From positions 74,848,001-74,912,000 of the forward strand of contig NC_134136.1 in the NCBI RefSeq assembly GCF_040939455.1: a stretch of DNA of 64,000 nucleotides, given 5' to 3'. Source of the stretch: Microcebus murinus (taxonomy: Eukaryota; Chordata; Mammalia; Primates; Cheirogaleidae). Below, one piece after another: positions 1 to 11,814 of this stretch. Positions within the stretch are counted from its first letter, which is position 1; the number at the start of each line of letters is the position of its first letter. The notes under the pieces were generated by a model. It did no database searches. It was not told the origin of the DNA and saw nothing but the letters and a program-made list of their open reading frames with translations. The translations under genes and the position numbers were made by a program.

Positions 1-205
1 TATACTTGGCCTGTATTTTCTTATCCATTCCGCCAGCCTATGTCTCTTGAGTGGAGAATTTAAGCCATTCACATTTATTGAGAGAACTGATAGGTAAGGT
101 AGATTACTGTTCATTCTGTTGGCTTTTATGTTGTTGTTCCTTTGATTTCTATCTTGAGCCATTATATCATCTGGCCTTTAATCTTTGGGTTTTGGTTGTT
201 TTTAT

Positions 206-1172
206 ATTAGTGAGTTTTTATTTTCGTGTTCCGTGTGTAACACTGATTTGAGTACTTCTTGTAGGTCTGGTCTTGTCCTGGTGAATTCTCTGAGACTTTG
301 CTTGTCAGAGAATGTCTTTATTTCTCCTTCATATATGAAGCTTAGTTTTTCAGGGAATAAGATTCTAGGCTGGGCATTGTTTTGTTTCAGAAGAGTGAGA
401 ATGCGGCCCCAGTCTCTCCTGCTTGTAAAGTCTCATTAGAGAAGTCTGGTGTTATTCGAATTGCCTTTCCCTTGTATGTTACTTGCTTCTTTTCGTCTTA
501 CAGCTCTTAGAAGGGCCTCTTTTGTTGATACTTTGGTCAGTCTGATGACTGCATGACGTGACGTCTTCCTGTTTGCATTGAATATCCCAGGGGTCCTCTG
601 AGCTTCTTGAACTTGTATATCGAGATATTGAGCAAGGCCTGGGAAATTTTCCTCTATTATATCTTCAAATAGCTTGTCCAACACTTGAGTGTTGTCTTCT
701 TCCCCTTCTGGTAACCCTATGACTGTCACATTAGGTTTCGTCACATAATCCCACAGCTCTTGTAGGCTTTGCTCTTTTCTCTTGTTTCTCTGCTCTATCT
801 CTATGATGGTTTTATTTAGTTGGAGGATGTTATATTCAATCTCTGAGATTCTTTCTTCTGTTTGATCTACCCTGTTCTTGATACTTTCCACTGTATTTTT
901 TAGTTCCATGATATGATTCTTCATTTCTAGGAGTCAGTTAATCTTTTCTTCATTGTGTCTATTTCTTTAGTGAACTTTTCTTCTAGGTCCTGTAGCCTTT
1001 TTGTGGTTTCTTTGCATTGGTTATTGAGTTGTTATTGCAGGTCGGTGAGTGTTCTTATTATCCACATACAAAATTCCTATTCTGTCATTTTGTTTACTTT
1101 ATTTTCATTGGTGTCCGTTTCTAGTGGGCTGGTGCTCCTCTTTGGGGGTGTGTTTTTCGTTTGGTTCTTCAA
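206..1172 (-). pseudogene. L1 ORF1 relic (ORF1p, RNA-binding chaperone)
   Basis: Antisense frames between 206 and 1172 match ORF1p of the copy at 25877. The longest open part (436-924) covers the end of the coiled coil and the RRM, including a TVIGLPEGEEDNTQ stretch typical of the start of the L1 ORF1p RRM. The C-terminal domain remains in a broken frame below 436. The position aligned to the ORF1 ATG (about 1170) reads TTG on the minus strand (CAA on the plus strand), so the start is gone. In the L1 family this protein trimerises by its coiled coil and coats L1 RNA. This copy cannot encode it. Confidence 0.85.
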
Positions 1173-2632
1173 ATTTCCTGAGTTCCTTCGCTGATTTCCT
1201 CCCATGTCGATCAGTTGTTTTTTTCTGTCCTTTAGGTTTTGTTTGGATATTCACATGCCTTGTTTAGTTTCTGAGCCGCTAGGTGTTATCTGTGTGTGAG
1301 ATGCGACCACTCCCTATATAATGATTCAGTGGTTGCCGAGAAAAGGCTGTGCAGGATGCCGTCCCTGTCAGTAGGCGGTGCTTGCTTGGAGGAACAGGCT
1401 TTGCTGTTGTTTTTTTGTCCTGTTATCAGCTCTTGTTCTGGGCAGAACTGGGTTGGGTAAGCCTGCCCTCAGTCACCACCAATTCCTTTAGCAGGGGTCA
1501 AAGTTCTGTTCTCTGCTTCCAGGAAAACTGTCAGGCAGGGGTGGAATGGTCCTGCTCAGCCAGTAAGTCTGTGTATGGGGGTGGTGCTGTCTAAGACCCG
1601 CAGTCTGTATCAGGCCTTGCTTCTTTCCCCCCTCCCCAACTCCGCAGCTACTCCTGGGTCTCTGCCAGCAGGGCAGACCACAAGCCACCAGGCCTCCCCG
1701 GACTGTGATGCCGGCGGGGAGGTTCCCAGCACAGGAACGCCACCTGGGCTGGGCGTACGGCCTCCTTTTGGGAGGAGGGTTGCCCTCTAGGATGCTGATC
1801 TGCCACTGAAGGCACACGCCCCTCAGTAGGCTGTTCATGTATATCCCTTCTGTGCTCCGGACAATGCTAGACTTTGGTGCACGGGATCTGGTCTGATGGT
1901 CCGACCTCTGGGTCCCAGAGTTCACACTGTATCCTCACCAGGGAGTGAAGTTCCGGTCCGAATTCACCCACAGGGAGCCCAAGCTGGGTCTGTGTCTCTC
2001 AACCTCTGAGTCAGCACCTTTCTCCTGGGAACACTATGCCAGCAGCACCTGGGAGGGCTGGCAGGTAGTGAGCTCACAATCTGAGTTCCCCTTAGTCAGC
2101 TGTAGGGTCCCAAAAGGGAAGTTCCCATTCCCTGGAGGTGCCTCTGGCTGCTGGCTGTATTGTCTTTCTGGGAATCCACGGGTAGGGCCAGGGAAGGGGA
2201 GAAGGAGGCAATATGGCGCCTGCCGCGTGGCTCGGGTCTGTGCACACGGATGTGCCCGGAGGGAGTTGGGAGCCTGGTGCCGCGTCTGCTACAGGCTCAC
2301 CGCTAGCTGGTGGCGGCCATCTCTGGGCTGGTGTCCGCAGGTCTCTCCACCTGCTGGGGAGCCCACCAGCAGTCCCAAATGCAGGCGAGTGGAAAGGTAA
2401 ATTATCCACTTACCCTTCCCGCTGGTCTCTGGGATACTCCAGCGCTCTCAGCTTCCAGTTCTCCTCCACAGCCTCCTTCCGTGGAGTCTCCCGGGGTCTC
2501 AGATACCCCTCCTCCGGCCCTCGTCTGCTGTATGCTCGTCTTCTTGCTTCTTTTTTCTAATTTCTGCTAGAATCTGTCTTTTCTGCAGAGACACTGTCTG
2601 GCGGTGTTTCTTGTTCACCGTCTTGATCCTCC
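1173..2632 (-). promoter_or_regulatory. L1 5'UTR / internal promoter relic
   Basis: GC-rich, CpG-bearing sequence matching the 5'UTRs at 24464-25876 and 42949-44365. The extreme 5' end (about 2590-2632) is diverged: the YY1-type CAAGATGGCGG box of the two full-length copies appears here as a changed CAAGACGGTG-like sequence. Promoter activity is therefore doubtful. The plus strand holds the antisense ORF described at 2213-2560. Confidence 0.75.
2213..2560 (+). other. ATG-initiated antisense ORF in L1 5'UTR (ORF0-like candidate, 115 codons)
   Basis: This runs antisense to the L1 that contains it. It starts MAPAAWLGSVHTDVPGGSWE and shares the same ATG and about the first 36 residues with the antisense frames starting at 24887 (minus) and 43376 (minus) in the other two L1 5'UTRs. 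The ATG has G at +4. Primate L1 is known to carry an antisense ORF0 in its 5'UTR. I did not compare sequences with ORF0, and the resemblance is only positional. Shared descent of the DNA alone could explain the conservation. Confidence 0.3.
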
Positions 2633-2639
2633 CCCAGGA

Positions 2640-3893
2640 TCAGTTTTGATATTTCCTGTTTTGTTCTTGATGGTGCTTGTTAGAGAATTCTCTTTTCTAT
2701 TTTTCGTTAGCCTATAAAAATTATGTCTATTTTGTTTATTTTTTCCAAGAACCAACTTTTTGTTTTATTAATCTCCTGTATAGTTTGCTTCTTGTCAATT
2801 TCATTTAGTTCTGATTTGATCTTGTTAATTTCACTTCTTCTGCTGGGTTTGGGGTTTGTCTGTTCTACTTTTTCCAGCTCTTTGAGTTGTTTCATTAGAT
2901 TGTCTATTTGTGATCTTTTTGAGTTTTGTTTATAGGCATTTATGGAAATAAACTTTCCTTCCGTACAACTTTGGCTGTGACCCAGATGATTTGATAACTT
3001 GTCTCTCCATTGTCATTTTGTTCAAAGAATTTTTTTATTTCCATCTTGATTTCTTCTTTTATAAAGTAATCATTTAGTAGGAGGTTGTTTAATTTCCACA
3101 TTTTTGTTTATAATTTGAGATTCTTTTTTTTTTTTTTTTCACAAGCTTCAAGTTGGCAGTAATTTGAGATTCTGTTAGGGTTGATTTGTACTTTTATTCC
3201 ACTGTGCTCTGAGAAGAGACATGGTATGATTTCTATTTTTTTAAATGTCTTGAGGCTTACTTTGTGTCCTAGGACATTGTGAATCTTAAAGAATTTCCCA
3301 TGAGCTGATGAGAAGAACACATAATCAGTGTGCTTTAGGTAGAATGTCCTGTAAATGTCATTCAAGCCCAATTGTTCTAGAGTTTTGTGTAAGTTCATTA
3401 TTTCTTTATTAATTTTCTTTTTGGAGGATATGTCCTGTGCCGTCAGTGAGGTGTTGTAATCTCCGATAATTATGGTGTTGCTGTTAATGAATTTGCTTAG
3501 ATCCAGTTAGGTTTGCTTTATGAATCTGGGTGCACCTAAGTTGGGTGCATATATATTTAATATTTTTATCTCTTCTTGTTGAACTGTTCCCTTAACCATT
3601 ATATAATGACCATCTTTGTCTTTCGCTACTTTTGTTGGTTTAAAAACTAAATCATGTGAGATTAGAACTGCCACACCAGCCTTCTTTTTGCTTCCGCTTG
3701 CTTGGAATATTGATCTCCACCCCTTTTCTTTCAGTCTACATGTATCCTTGCAAGTTAGATGTGTTTCCTGAATACAGTAGATACTTGGCCTATATTTTGT
3801 TAACCATTCAGCCAGCCTATGTCTCTTGATTTGGGAGTTTAAACCATTCACATTTATTGAGAGAACTGATAGGTGAGGCAGATTACTGTTCAT
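2640..3893 (-). pseudogene. L1 ORF2 relic, endonuclease domain and linker
   Basis: The open stretch 3507-3893 encodes the apurinic-like endonuclease start: a SINVNGLNS motif near residue 12, then QETHLTCKD, the Asn and Glu metal-binding positions of the L1 endonuclease fold. A second stretch (3108-3398) carries the SEHSGIK motif, where the family normally has SDHSG, so the catalytic Asp is lost. 2707-2895 is the lysine-rich linker before the reverse transcriptase. A 36-bp insertion at 3125-3160 interrupts it. Known family role: nicking target DNA at TTTT/AA sites. This copy is dead. Confidence 0.8.
3111..3174 (-). mobile_element. Micro-retroinsertion: 20-nt sequence plus poly(A), flanked by 14-bp TSD
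   Basis: TAATTTGAGATTCT is present at 3111-3124 and again at 3161-3174. Between them lies a T-run (from 3125) followed by 20 nt ending at 3160. Read on the minus strand this is CTGCCAACTTGAAGCTTGTG plus a tail of about 16 A. A TSD plus a poly(A) tail is the signature of L1-mediated retrotransposition of a transcript 3' end, here truncated to 20 nt. It sits inside the older L1 ORF2 relic, whose frame it breaks. The source RNA is unknown. Confidence 0.7.
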
Positions 3894-3976
3894 TCTTTAG
3901 GTTGGATGTTGTTACTTTGATTTCTCTCTTGAGCCTTTGTAATATCTGGCTTTTAATCTTTAGGTTTTGGTTGTTT

Positions 3977-4944
3977 TTATATTTGTGAGTTTCTATTATG
4001 CTGTTCCGTGCATAACACTGTTTTGAGTACTTCTTGTAGGGCTAGTCTTGTCTTGGTTAATTCACAGAGACTTTGCCTATCTGAAAATGTCTTAATTTCT
4101 CCTTCATATATAAAGCTTAGTTTTGCACAGTGCAAGATTCTAGGCTGAGCATTATTTTCTTTCAAATGAGTGACAATTGGGCCCCAGTATCTCCTTGCTT
4201 GTATTTTTTCATTTGAGAAATATGGCGTTATTCCAATTGGGTTTCCTTTGTTTGTAACTTGCTTCTTTCACCTTACAGCTTATAGGAGGGTCTCTTTTGT
4301 TGATATTTTGGTCATTCTGATGACTAAATGCTGTGGTGTTTTCCTGTTTTCATTTTATCTCCCAGGAGTCCTTTTGGCCTCTTGTATTTCTAACTCTAAG
4401 TTGCTAGGTAGACGGGGGAAATTTTCGTCAATTATTTCTTTGAATAGCTTATCCAATCCTTGGGATTCTTCTTCCTCCTTCTCTGGAATCCAGTGGACCT
4501 GCAGTTTATTTTTCTTCCTATAATCCCACAATTCTTGTAAGCTTTGCTCATGTGTTTTATTTTTCTGCTCTAACTCTGTGATTAAGTTATTTGATTTGAA
4601 TGTGTTGTCTTCAATCTCTGAGATACTTTCTTCTGTTTGGTCCACCCTATTTTTAGTCTTTCCACTGTGTTTTGTATTTCACTGAATAGATTCTTCATTT
4701 CCAGGATATCGAATTGATTCTTCTTCAAGATCTCGATTTCCTTAGTGAATCTTAGCTCCAATTACTGTAGTTTCTTTGTAGTTTCCTTGTGTTGGTTATC
4801 CATTTTATCTTGCATATCATCGAGCTTTCTTACAATCCAATTTTGGAATTCTTTTTCTGTGATTTTAGTGTTTTGGGTTTATTCAGTGTCCATTTCTTGA
4901 GAGCTGGTGCATCTCCTAGGGGAAGTGTTTTCGGTTTTATTTTT
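3977..4944 (-). pseudogene. L1 ORF1 relic, older subfamily
   Basis: Two open fragments are recognisable. 4355-4645 holds the coiled-coil end and RRM entry (SISEIEDN, then LQELWDY). 3977-4165 holds the C-terminal domain (NNAQPRILHCAKLSFIYEGE, then LQEVLKTVL up to a stop at 3977). It aligns with ORF1p of the young L1 but with many replacements. The region of the ORF1 start, about 4944, is degraded. Confidence 0.75.
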
Positions 4945-6275
4945 TGAATGTCTAGAACTTTTACACTGGTTCCTCCCCATCTGGATCAATTGATGTTGCT
5001 CAGATGTCCTCTCTTCTGTAGTTTCTTGATCAGCCACCAGGGGTGTTGTTCCACCACACTTGGAAGGTTACCCTGATGGGTGGGGTTGCTTGTGGAGCCT
5101 GCCCCTCACTGGGGAGGAGATCCAGTCCCAGTTTTTTGTTCAGCTGGGTGACCTAAGCTGCTCTGGGAAGCAAAGTCTTTTATACTGTATGCTTACGCAC
5201 TACACAGGCCTAGCTGGTTCTCCCTAGATCTTGGCGAGAGTGGGTTTTCTTGTCTCTCCCCACCTCCAGGGGTGGAGCCTACCACTGTTGGCAGAAGAGA
5301 TGTGGGCTAGAGGGAGGAAGAAGCTCCCCATTCTGCCCTTTACCCCGGTGCCCCAGTGGATGTGGCTCTCATTGGTGCTAGTTCTCTTAGCAGTTCTTTG
5401 ATCGAGCCAGGCCTGGTGAGCTGATCACAGATGGTGTAGGGGCGGAATTTTCCATGAGAGTTTCTAGGCTGGGAAGGGGAGGGGGGCTTCCCTGCCACAC
5501 CATATGATGGCTGGGCTGTTGACCCCCTCAATGGCAACTGCTTGCCCACTCGCAGGGCACCAGCACAGGGAGTGACTGTTTAGGGTTTGGCAGGTGCCAG
5601 ATTGGGAGTCTGGGTTGTCAGGACGCCCCGTAGCCTCTTCTATGCTGCCTGGCCGACCCCATGTTCAGCCATAGCCCTTGCTCTTATTGACCTGCCCTGT
5701 GCAGTCTTATTCACCTGAGGCAGTTACAGCTTAGAGTCCCCAACTTAGTAAACAGCTCTGTAGGGCTGGCACCACTGGTTACCAGAGGCAAGACATCTAA
5801 CTGCTTCCTCTATCAGCTCAGTTCAGTTTCCTCCCGTCTTGGAGCTGTCCTAGCACAGGGTTCAGGGGAGTTCATGATACTTTGCACCAGTGATGGCACT
5901 CTCCAGCACCCTCTTCTCCTGCCGTGATTTCGCACCAATTTCAGACAGGTCCCTCTCTGGGTGGATGTGAAGGACAATGGGGACGCAAGGAGTTCTCCTG
6001 TGGGTCTGATCCCACCTCACCCCATGGCCTGGTGGGCCGGCGCCCTCCCACGGTCCCTATTGTTTGTTTTGCATTCTCAATAGAACATGATCTTATCTCC
6101 CAATCACCTTGTTTTTCCTTTTTTGAGAGAGTCCCACGCTATACATCTGCGGATTCTAGATGTTGTCCTTGTAGTGGGGAGATCCACTCACATGTAGGAG
6201 AACAAGATCTATGTCTCATTCTCTGGGAGCAGGAATCCAGGGGGGTTACCTTTGCTCCACCATCTTCATGATCTT
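4945..6275 (-). promoter_or_regulatory. 5'UTR of an older L1 subfamily
   Basis: GC-rich sequence of about 1.3 kb lying upstream (on the minus strand) of the ORF1 relic and ending near 6272. It is not visibly alignable with the young 5'UTR at 24464-25876, so the 5'UTR was probably replaced between subfamilies, as is known for primate L1. Open frames here, for example 5340-5549 and 5924-6271, resemble nothing I recognise and I do not call them genes. Confidence 0.6.
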
Positions 6276-6287
6276 CCAGATATTTTT

Positions 6288-8055
6288 TTTTTATTTTTTT
6301 ATTTATTTCATCATATTATGGAGGTACAAATATTGTTACGGTTACAAATATTGCCCCTGCCCTCTCCTCTCCCCCAATGTGTCCAATCCCCCGGTGGTGT
6401 GCATCACACACGTTATGGAAGCATACACCCCTTTCCTCCTCCCCCCCTCCCACCTGTCCACCACGTGTGAAAAAGATTTTTTTTAACATTTCGGTTACAT
6501 TGTATATCTTTGCCACTCTCTAAGAAGGATTAGAGTTATGCCCTTCCCCTCCAAAATACTCGCCACCTCCCTAAGATTGGGTCCCCCCGCCCCCTAATCC
6601 CTGGTGAGCGAGCATTGTCACCATTTGAAAACCATAGTTTTAATCAGTCAGTAACAATTTGATAGCGAGTAGATGTAGAGCCCATTTTCCATGTCTTGTG
6701 TTGCCTCACTTTGGATAACGGGCGTAAGCTTAATCCAGGGTAGCATAAACAGTGCTAGTTCACAGTCATTTCTTAGGATTGAGTAATATTCCATTGTGAG
6801 GATATACCACATTTTAATTATCCACTTATGAATTTATGGGCTCTTGGGTTGTTTCCATGACCATGCAATAGTGAATTGTGCTGCCATAAACATTCGGGTG
6901 CAGATGTCTTTATAATAGAATGTCTTATGTTCTTTTGGGTAGATGCCCAACAATGCTATTGCAGGGTCGAATGGTATTTCTATTTCTAGCTGTTTGAGGT
7001 ATCTCCAAATTCTTTTCCACACAGGTGGCACTAATGTGCTGTCCCACCAGCAGTATAGGAGTGTCCCTGTCCCTCCGCATCCTCGCCAGCATTTGTTGTT
7101 TTGGGATTTCTTGTTATAGGCCATTCTTACTGGGGTTAGGTGGTATCTCATTGTGGTTTTGATGTGCATTTCTCTAATAATTAGAGAAGTTGAGCATTGC
7201 TTTATATATTTTCATGCCATTATTCTGTCTTCTTTGGAGAAGTTTCTTTTCATTTCTGTCGCCCATTTCTGGATGGGATTGTTTGATTTTTTCTTGTTAA
7301 TTCTTTTAAGTTCTAGATAGATTCTTGTTATTAGACCTTTATCAGAGGTGTATAGAGCAAATATTTTCTCCCACTATGTAGGTTGTCTAGTTGCTCTACT
7401 GATGGTTTCCTTGCCTGTGCAGAAACTTTTTAATTTGATCAGATCCCATTTGTTTATTTTTGATGCTGCAGTGATTGTCTTGGGGGTCTTCCTCAAAAAT
7501 TCTTTGCCTAGGCCAATGTCTGATAGGGTTTTCCCAACATCTTCTTCTAGGATTCTTAAGGTTTCATGCCTTAAGTTTAAGTCTGTTATCCATCTCGACT
7601 GAATTTTTGTAAGAGGTGAGAGGTAGGGATCCTGATTTGCTCTTCTGCATGTAGCTAGCCTGTTTTCCCACCACCATTTATTGAAGAGAGATTATTTTCC
7701 CAAATGTATATTTTTGTCAGCTTTATCAAAGATTATATTACTGTATACTGATGGTTTCATCTCTGGTGTCTCAGATCTATTCCAGATATCTATGCTTCTG
7801 TTCTTGTGCCAGTAGCAGGCTGATTTAACTATTATTGCTTTATAGTATAGCTTGAAGTCAGGAAGACTGATCCCTACCAGTTTGTTCTTTTTATTTAAGA
7901 TTTCTTTGGCTATACGAGGATTTTTCTGGTTTCATACGAAGTGAAGAATTATTTTTTCTAGATCTGTAAAGAATGCTGATGGTATTTTGATGGGGATTGC
8001 ATTGATTCTATAGATCACTTTAGGTAATATTGACATTTTAACTATATTGATTCTA
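6288..8055 (-). mobile_element. L1 3' half, 5'-truncated, with TSD
   Basis: T-run at the left, then an antisense 3'UTR (about 6300-6480), then antisense ORF2 C-terminal sequence up to about 8055. CAGATATTTTTT occurs at 6276-6287 and 8056-8067 and is read as the TSD. Its 3'UTR differs from that of the young full-length L1s but resembles the one at 53753-53935, so it is another subfamily. ORF2 pieces 6834-7169 (with the [17 protein letters not shown]ys-rich motif) and the antisense of 7348-7602 are broken by stops and frameshifts. Confidence 0.85.
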
Positions 8056-8067
8056 CAGATATTTTTT

Positions 8068-9835
8068 ATTGTTGGGTTTAGTTTGCATTTTTTCTCCCAT
8101 GCAAAAATTTTAGTGTGTATATTTTATAAAATAAAGATAATTTTAAAATATTGCTTACATTGCAAATGCAATTCAACTTGATGATTCAGTGGCTAAAATA
8201 TATGGTTATAACATAATTTTCATTTATAGATGTAGAAGAAGTTATAAGATCTTTAGTGATTATTCAGTGATTCTGTCCAAGTAGGCTTCAAAAACATCAA
8301 CCACTGAGAAGGTAATTCTCTCCTTACACCAATTTTAAATTTTGCTGAAGAGGAGCATTCAGGAAAAAGGGGGAGTTGGTGTTGAGGGGTACATACATAG
8401 TTTATCCTTTGCCTGAAAAATACTATTAATGCTCACACATTTCCATACCTGAAATGACAATTTATGAAAAAAAATCCCTTAAAAAATCCTGGGTGGGTGA
8501 AATATGAAATAGACACAAGTTGCTATGCTTTTTGAACCAATCACAAATAACAACAAAGGGAAATCACTAGGTGACTCTTAGAAATAGCCTAGTCAGTAAA
8601 GCTCTGTAAACCCTTCTGTGAAAATCTAGTTTTGAATCTATTTAGACTACCCCCTAAAAATTATTGTTGGTAAAACATAAGACATCAGATGGCCACTTAT
8701 TAGCTCTGGTAAAATATACAACTTTCCAGAGAAATCCAAACACATCAGCTTACAAATCTTGTGTACTGCTATTAAATTATATAAAAGATCTTTAGAAATG
8801 AAAAGATAAGATAAATGGAGTATTAGCCTCTGAGGAGACACATTGAGTGAGGAAGGTTATTGTCAACTAAAATCAATGGAGATGGTAGATCACAGAAGTC
8901 CCATGCCTGAGCCAAATATTCTTTCTGATCTGTTTGAGTGTAAAAACTCAGGGGAGCATGTGAAAAGAATTTTAAGTAAATATATCATTAAATGTATTGC
9001 ACTAGCAGATGGCTTGTGTTAAAAAAAAAAAAAAAATTGGCCATGACTCAGAACTGTGAACAAGTCAAACTTTCTCCCTTTACTGGGTTCCAAATTTAAA
9101 TTAGAAATGTATTTAACTTTCTTATCCCTTGCCCATATTAAAGGCACAAATAAAAAAAAAATGTTGCTTTCTTGTTAATTGAGGTCAATAAAACACTGTA
9201 GCCTACTTATGTCAATGTCTAGAGCATCTTAAGTCAATCCATGGAAGTAGTGACAAAGTGGTTCCTTGCATAATTATCACTACTTTCATCCGTTTATCAC
9301 AATTGAGGAGTAAAACAGCCAGATATCCTGGCTCTGTTAAAACCAAGCCATGGCAACAGTCCAGTGATACAAGATGAGATTAATGCCAGCCAAGGAGGCA
9401 GGCAACAAATATTTGTGTTCTGAAAAAGAATAAAATTTATAAATTAACAGTATCTACTAATTATTTCACCTCCTTGAGTGTTTTATCTCCTGTCATTAAA
9501 ACTTGCGTTGTGGAAATTAATTAGCCAAGATTGTATTCCTAAACTCTATTGGACAAAGGAATGTTAAGAAAAATTATTAGACTGATTACATAAGAAATAA
9601 TTCTCTTTGAAAGGGATCATTTTTCCTCCTCATGTACCTATTACTTTCTTGGGGTTAACCTACATGTGTGACATTATTTTTACCTTTAGGGTTTTTCTAA
9701 TATTCATTTCTATACATTTCAGAGATTAATATCCTCAGAGAATATCTCAAGGTCTCTCCAGCCTTAATGTCATATTTAGAAACACTTCTAACAATATAAT
9801 AGTTTGTCATCTTTCCCCAATCACCTTCTGCCTTA
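8068..9835. other. Non-coding stretch, no feature recognised
   Basis: AT-rich single-copy-looking DNA. The only simple repeats are short A-runs near 9020 and 9151. The frame at 8647-8841 shows no known motif. I see no exon-like or RNA-gene structure. Confidence 0.5.
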
Positions 9836-9839
9836 ATAT

Positions 9840-10050
9840 AAGGTCTTCCTCTTTACTTCCCTAGAACTATTAAAGATGTTGCCATCCTTCCATTCAATTA
9901 GTCACAAGTATTAAGTTTATCCTTGATGACTTTTACTTCTTTCCCTACCAAATCCACGATTTCACCAGGTTCCATTGATGCCACCTCTGCAACATCTCTT
10001 GTATCTGTATTTTCCCATCCACTACCACTACCATTGGAAAGGTATCAGTT
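9840..10050 (+). mobile_element. L2 (LINE2) relic
   Basis: The run of phrases around CCTTGATGACTTTTACTTC, a CACCAGGTTCC-like segment and CCACTACCACTACCATT follows the order I know from the 3' region of L2. It is old and diverged with no open frame. Limits are approximate. Confidence 0.45.
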
Positions 10051-10399
10051 TATTGACATCTAATTGAAAAGTCATTTTTTCCCATTGACATTGATGGAGT
10101 ATTTTCATAAATTAATTAAATACCTTTATAATACAAAATAAATAGCATCTGTTTGACAACACTGTTTTATAAGATCCCATGTGTTCTAGTGCAATAACTA
10201 CTCTTTCCATGCTTGTAGACACTGCATAATAGTATCGTGCTCTTTATTTGGTTGGCATTTTTTCTTCTATATTTTTACAAATATGTACATGGTGTACTTG
10301 TTTTTCACATTTAAGAGAAGTATATGACTGCACTGTTATATTAGCTAACCATTCAATGTACTCTAGACTATGTAAAACTGACAGTATCTGCATCTATGA

Positions 10400-10770
10400 C
10401 TGAGGAATTTCCATCACTCCATTCTCAACGACTGAAAGCCATTCTGGCCATGCCTTTAGCTAGTATAAAATGCTAAAGAAGTAACATTGCCTTGGAATAG
10501 ACCTCAACCTATGACTGTTAAGAATTAGAATATCAATACATCATCCTACTAATAGCATCATTCTAAGGTACATCATGTCATTTTGGTAACAGTTTTCCAA
10601 TGGGACATCTTCAGTCACCCTCAGTGGCAGCTGCTTTATAATGTACTTTTATTGGCTTCCTTGTCTTACCTGTCTTATGCCCCTACTCTCCTACTGGTGT
10701 CCCTTTCCCATTCCAAATAAACTAATTTTACTTGAATTCTAGTCTCTGGGTCTGTTTCCTATGAAAATTG
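10400..10770 (+). mobile_element. Possible ancient LTR relic
   Basis: Ends with an AATAAA at about 10716 followed by a tail near 10740-10758 (TCTCTGGGTCTG) that resembles the U5 end of some ERVL/MaLR-type LTRs. No partner LTR or internal region is visible. The family is not assigned. Confidence 0.35.
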
Positions 10771-11119
10771 AAGCTATATTATACTATCCCTACTTTAACA
10801 ATTCCCCAAACACAGTATTTTTGTTATTTCCAATTTGTTATTATAGGTTGTGCAGATATAAATATATTTGCACAGAAGAGGTTCTGTTTTTCCTTTCAAG
10901 TCACTTTATTGAGCTATGTTTCCACAAATACAATTCTGGGGTCAAAGTATATCTATAATTATCCATTCTCTTTGAATTACATGTTACTAAACTTCACATT
11001 GGGAAGACTGCAACAACTTCTAAACTGCCAGAAAATTGTGTGTATTTGATTGATTACAGCATCACTATAGGAATTCATGAGATTTTTTAGTGTGTTAATT
11101 TACTCAGTATGTGGTGGTA

Positions 11120-11250
11120 CCCACGTGTTTTCCATATTCCCTATATTCTTTGAGGGAATAGATAACGTTGTTTCTGTTATAGTGCTCACTGTTACATTCC
11201 CATTATTTGATATATGATTGGTATTTAAGAAATATTTATGAAATGGATTA
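11120..11250 (+). mobile_element. Probable L2 3'-end relic
   Basis: The order 'TTCTTTGAGGGAATAGATAA ... TTTAAGAAATATTTATGAA' fits the terminal part of L2, which normally ends in a growing-age-of-tail AATAAATATTTGTTGAATGA pattern. Short and diverged, so only tentative. Confidence 0.4.
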
Positions 11251-11511
11251 CTTACCTATTGAATCTTATTTATATTAGAAAACCTTTGATTATCATTATT
11301 GAACTAATAAATATTTCAGAGGTAGGAAATAGGATAAAAAGTAGAATAAAATACTCTTTTGACCCCCTCAATGTCCATGTCAACTGCAAAGTAGATCATG
11401 TAACAAAAAATAAATAGACTAGATGGGTAATGACCTTGTAAGTAAATACCAGATAATGTAATTAACTGTCTTTCACAGAAATAACTGAATCAGGTCATTC
11501 CAAACTTACAC

Positions 11512-11576
11512 GCAAAAAAACAAAACAAAAACAAAACAAAACAAAACAAACAAAACAACAACAACAACAACAAAAA
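11512..11576. repeat. Simple repeat (CAAAA)n/(CAA)n
   Basis: Mixed ACAAAA units passing into five or six CAA units. No flanking retroelement body is recognised, so it is probably an expanded A-rich microsatellite. Confidence 0.9.
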
Positions 11577-11814
11577 ACTCTGTGAGTACATATGTCCTGC
11601 AACTACCTGTCCAACTCCTGATGACCACCACCCTTGTTATTGATCCTTGTACCCAAGGATAATTGTCTGAAAACACTAATATAATCCTCCTAAATTTTCC
11701 TTTAAAAACCTTTATTTTTCTTTACCTCCCTGAGTATGCACAGAGTATCCTATGGCATATGTACTCACATTGCAATGTCTATTTCCAAATAAACATCATT
11801 GTCTTTTAGAGAGT

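Larger units (their letters stand above)
1..2632 (-). mobile_element. L1 retrotransposon, 5' half (5'UTR, ORF1 relic, ORF2 start), cut by window edge
   Basis: Reverse-complement match, by eye, to the 5' half of the full-length L1 at 24464. Base 1 lies in the antisense of the ORF2 endonuclease start, ORF1 runs about 206-1172, and the GC-rich 5'UTR reaches about 2632. The L1 5' end lies against ORF2 sequence of an older L1 (from about 2640), so it was probably inserted there. It is more diverged than the two full-length copies: the ORF1 start codon is lost and several stops are present. The rest of ORF2 lies before base 1. The exact 5' boundary is uncertain by about 10 bases. Confidence 0.9.
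2633..6275 (-). mobile_element. Older L1, 5' half (5'UTR, ORF1 relic, ORF2 N-terminal part)
   Basis: Antisense of ORF2 from about residue 400 back to its start (2640-3893), then an ORF1 relic (3977 to about 4944), then a 5'UTR (about 4945-6275) that does not resemble the younger 5'UTR. It is therefore a different, older L1 subfamily. It is cut on the left by the younger L1 that ends near 2632. The 5' end is near 6272, just before the TSD of the next L1. Stops and small indels occur throughout. Confidence 0.8.
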
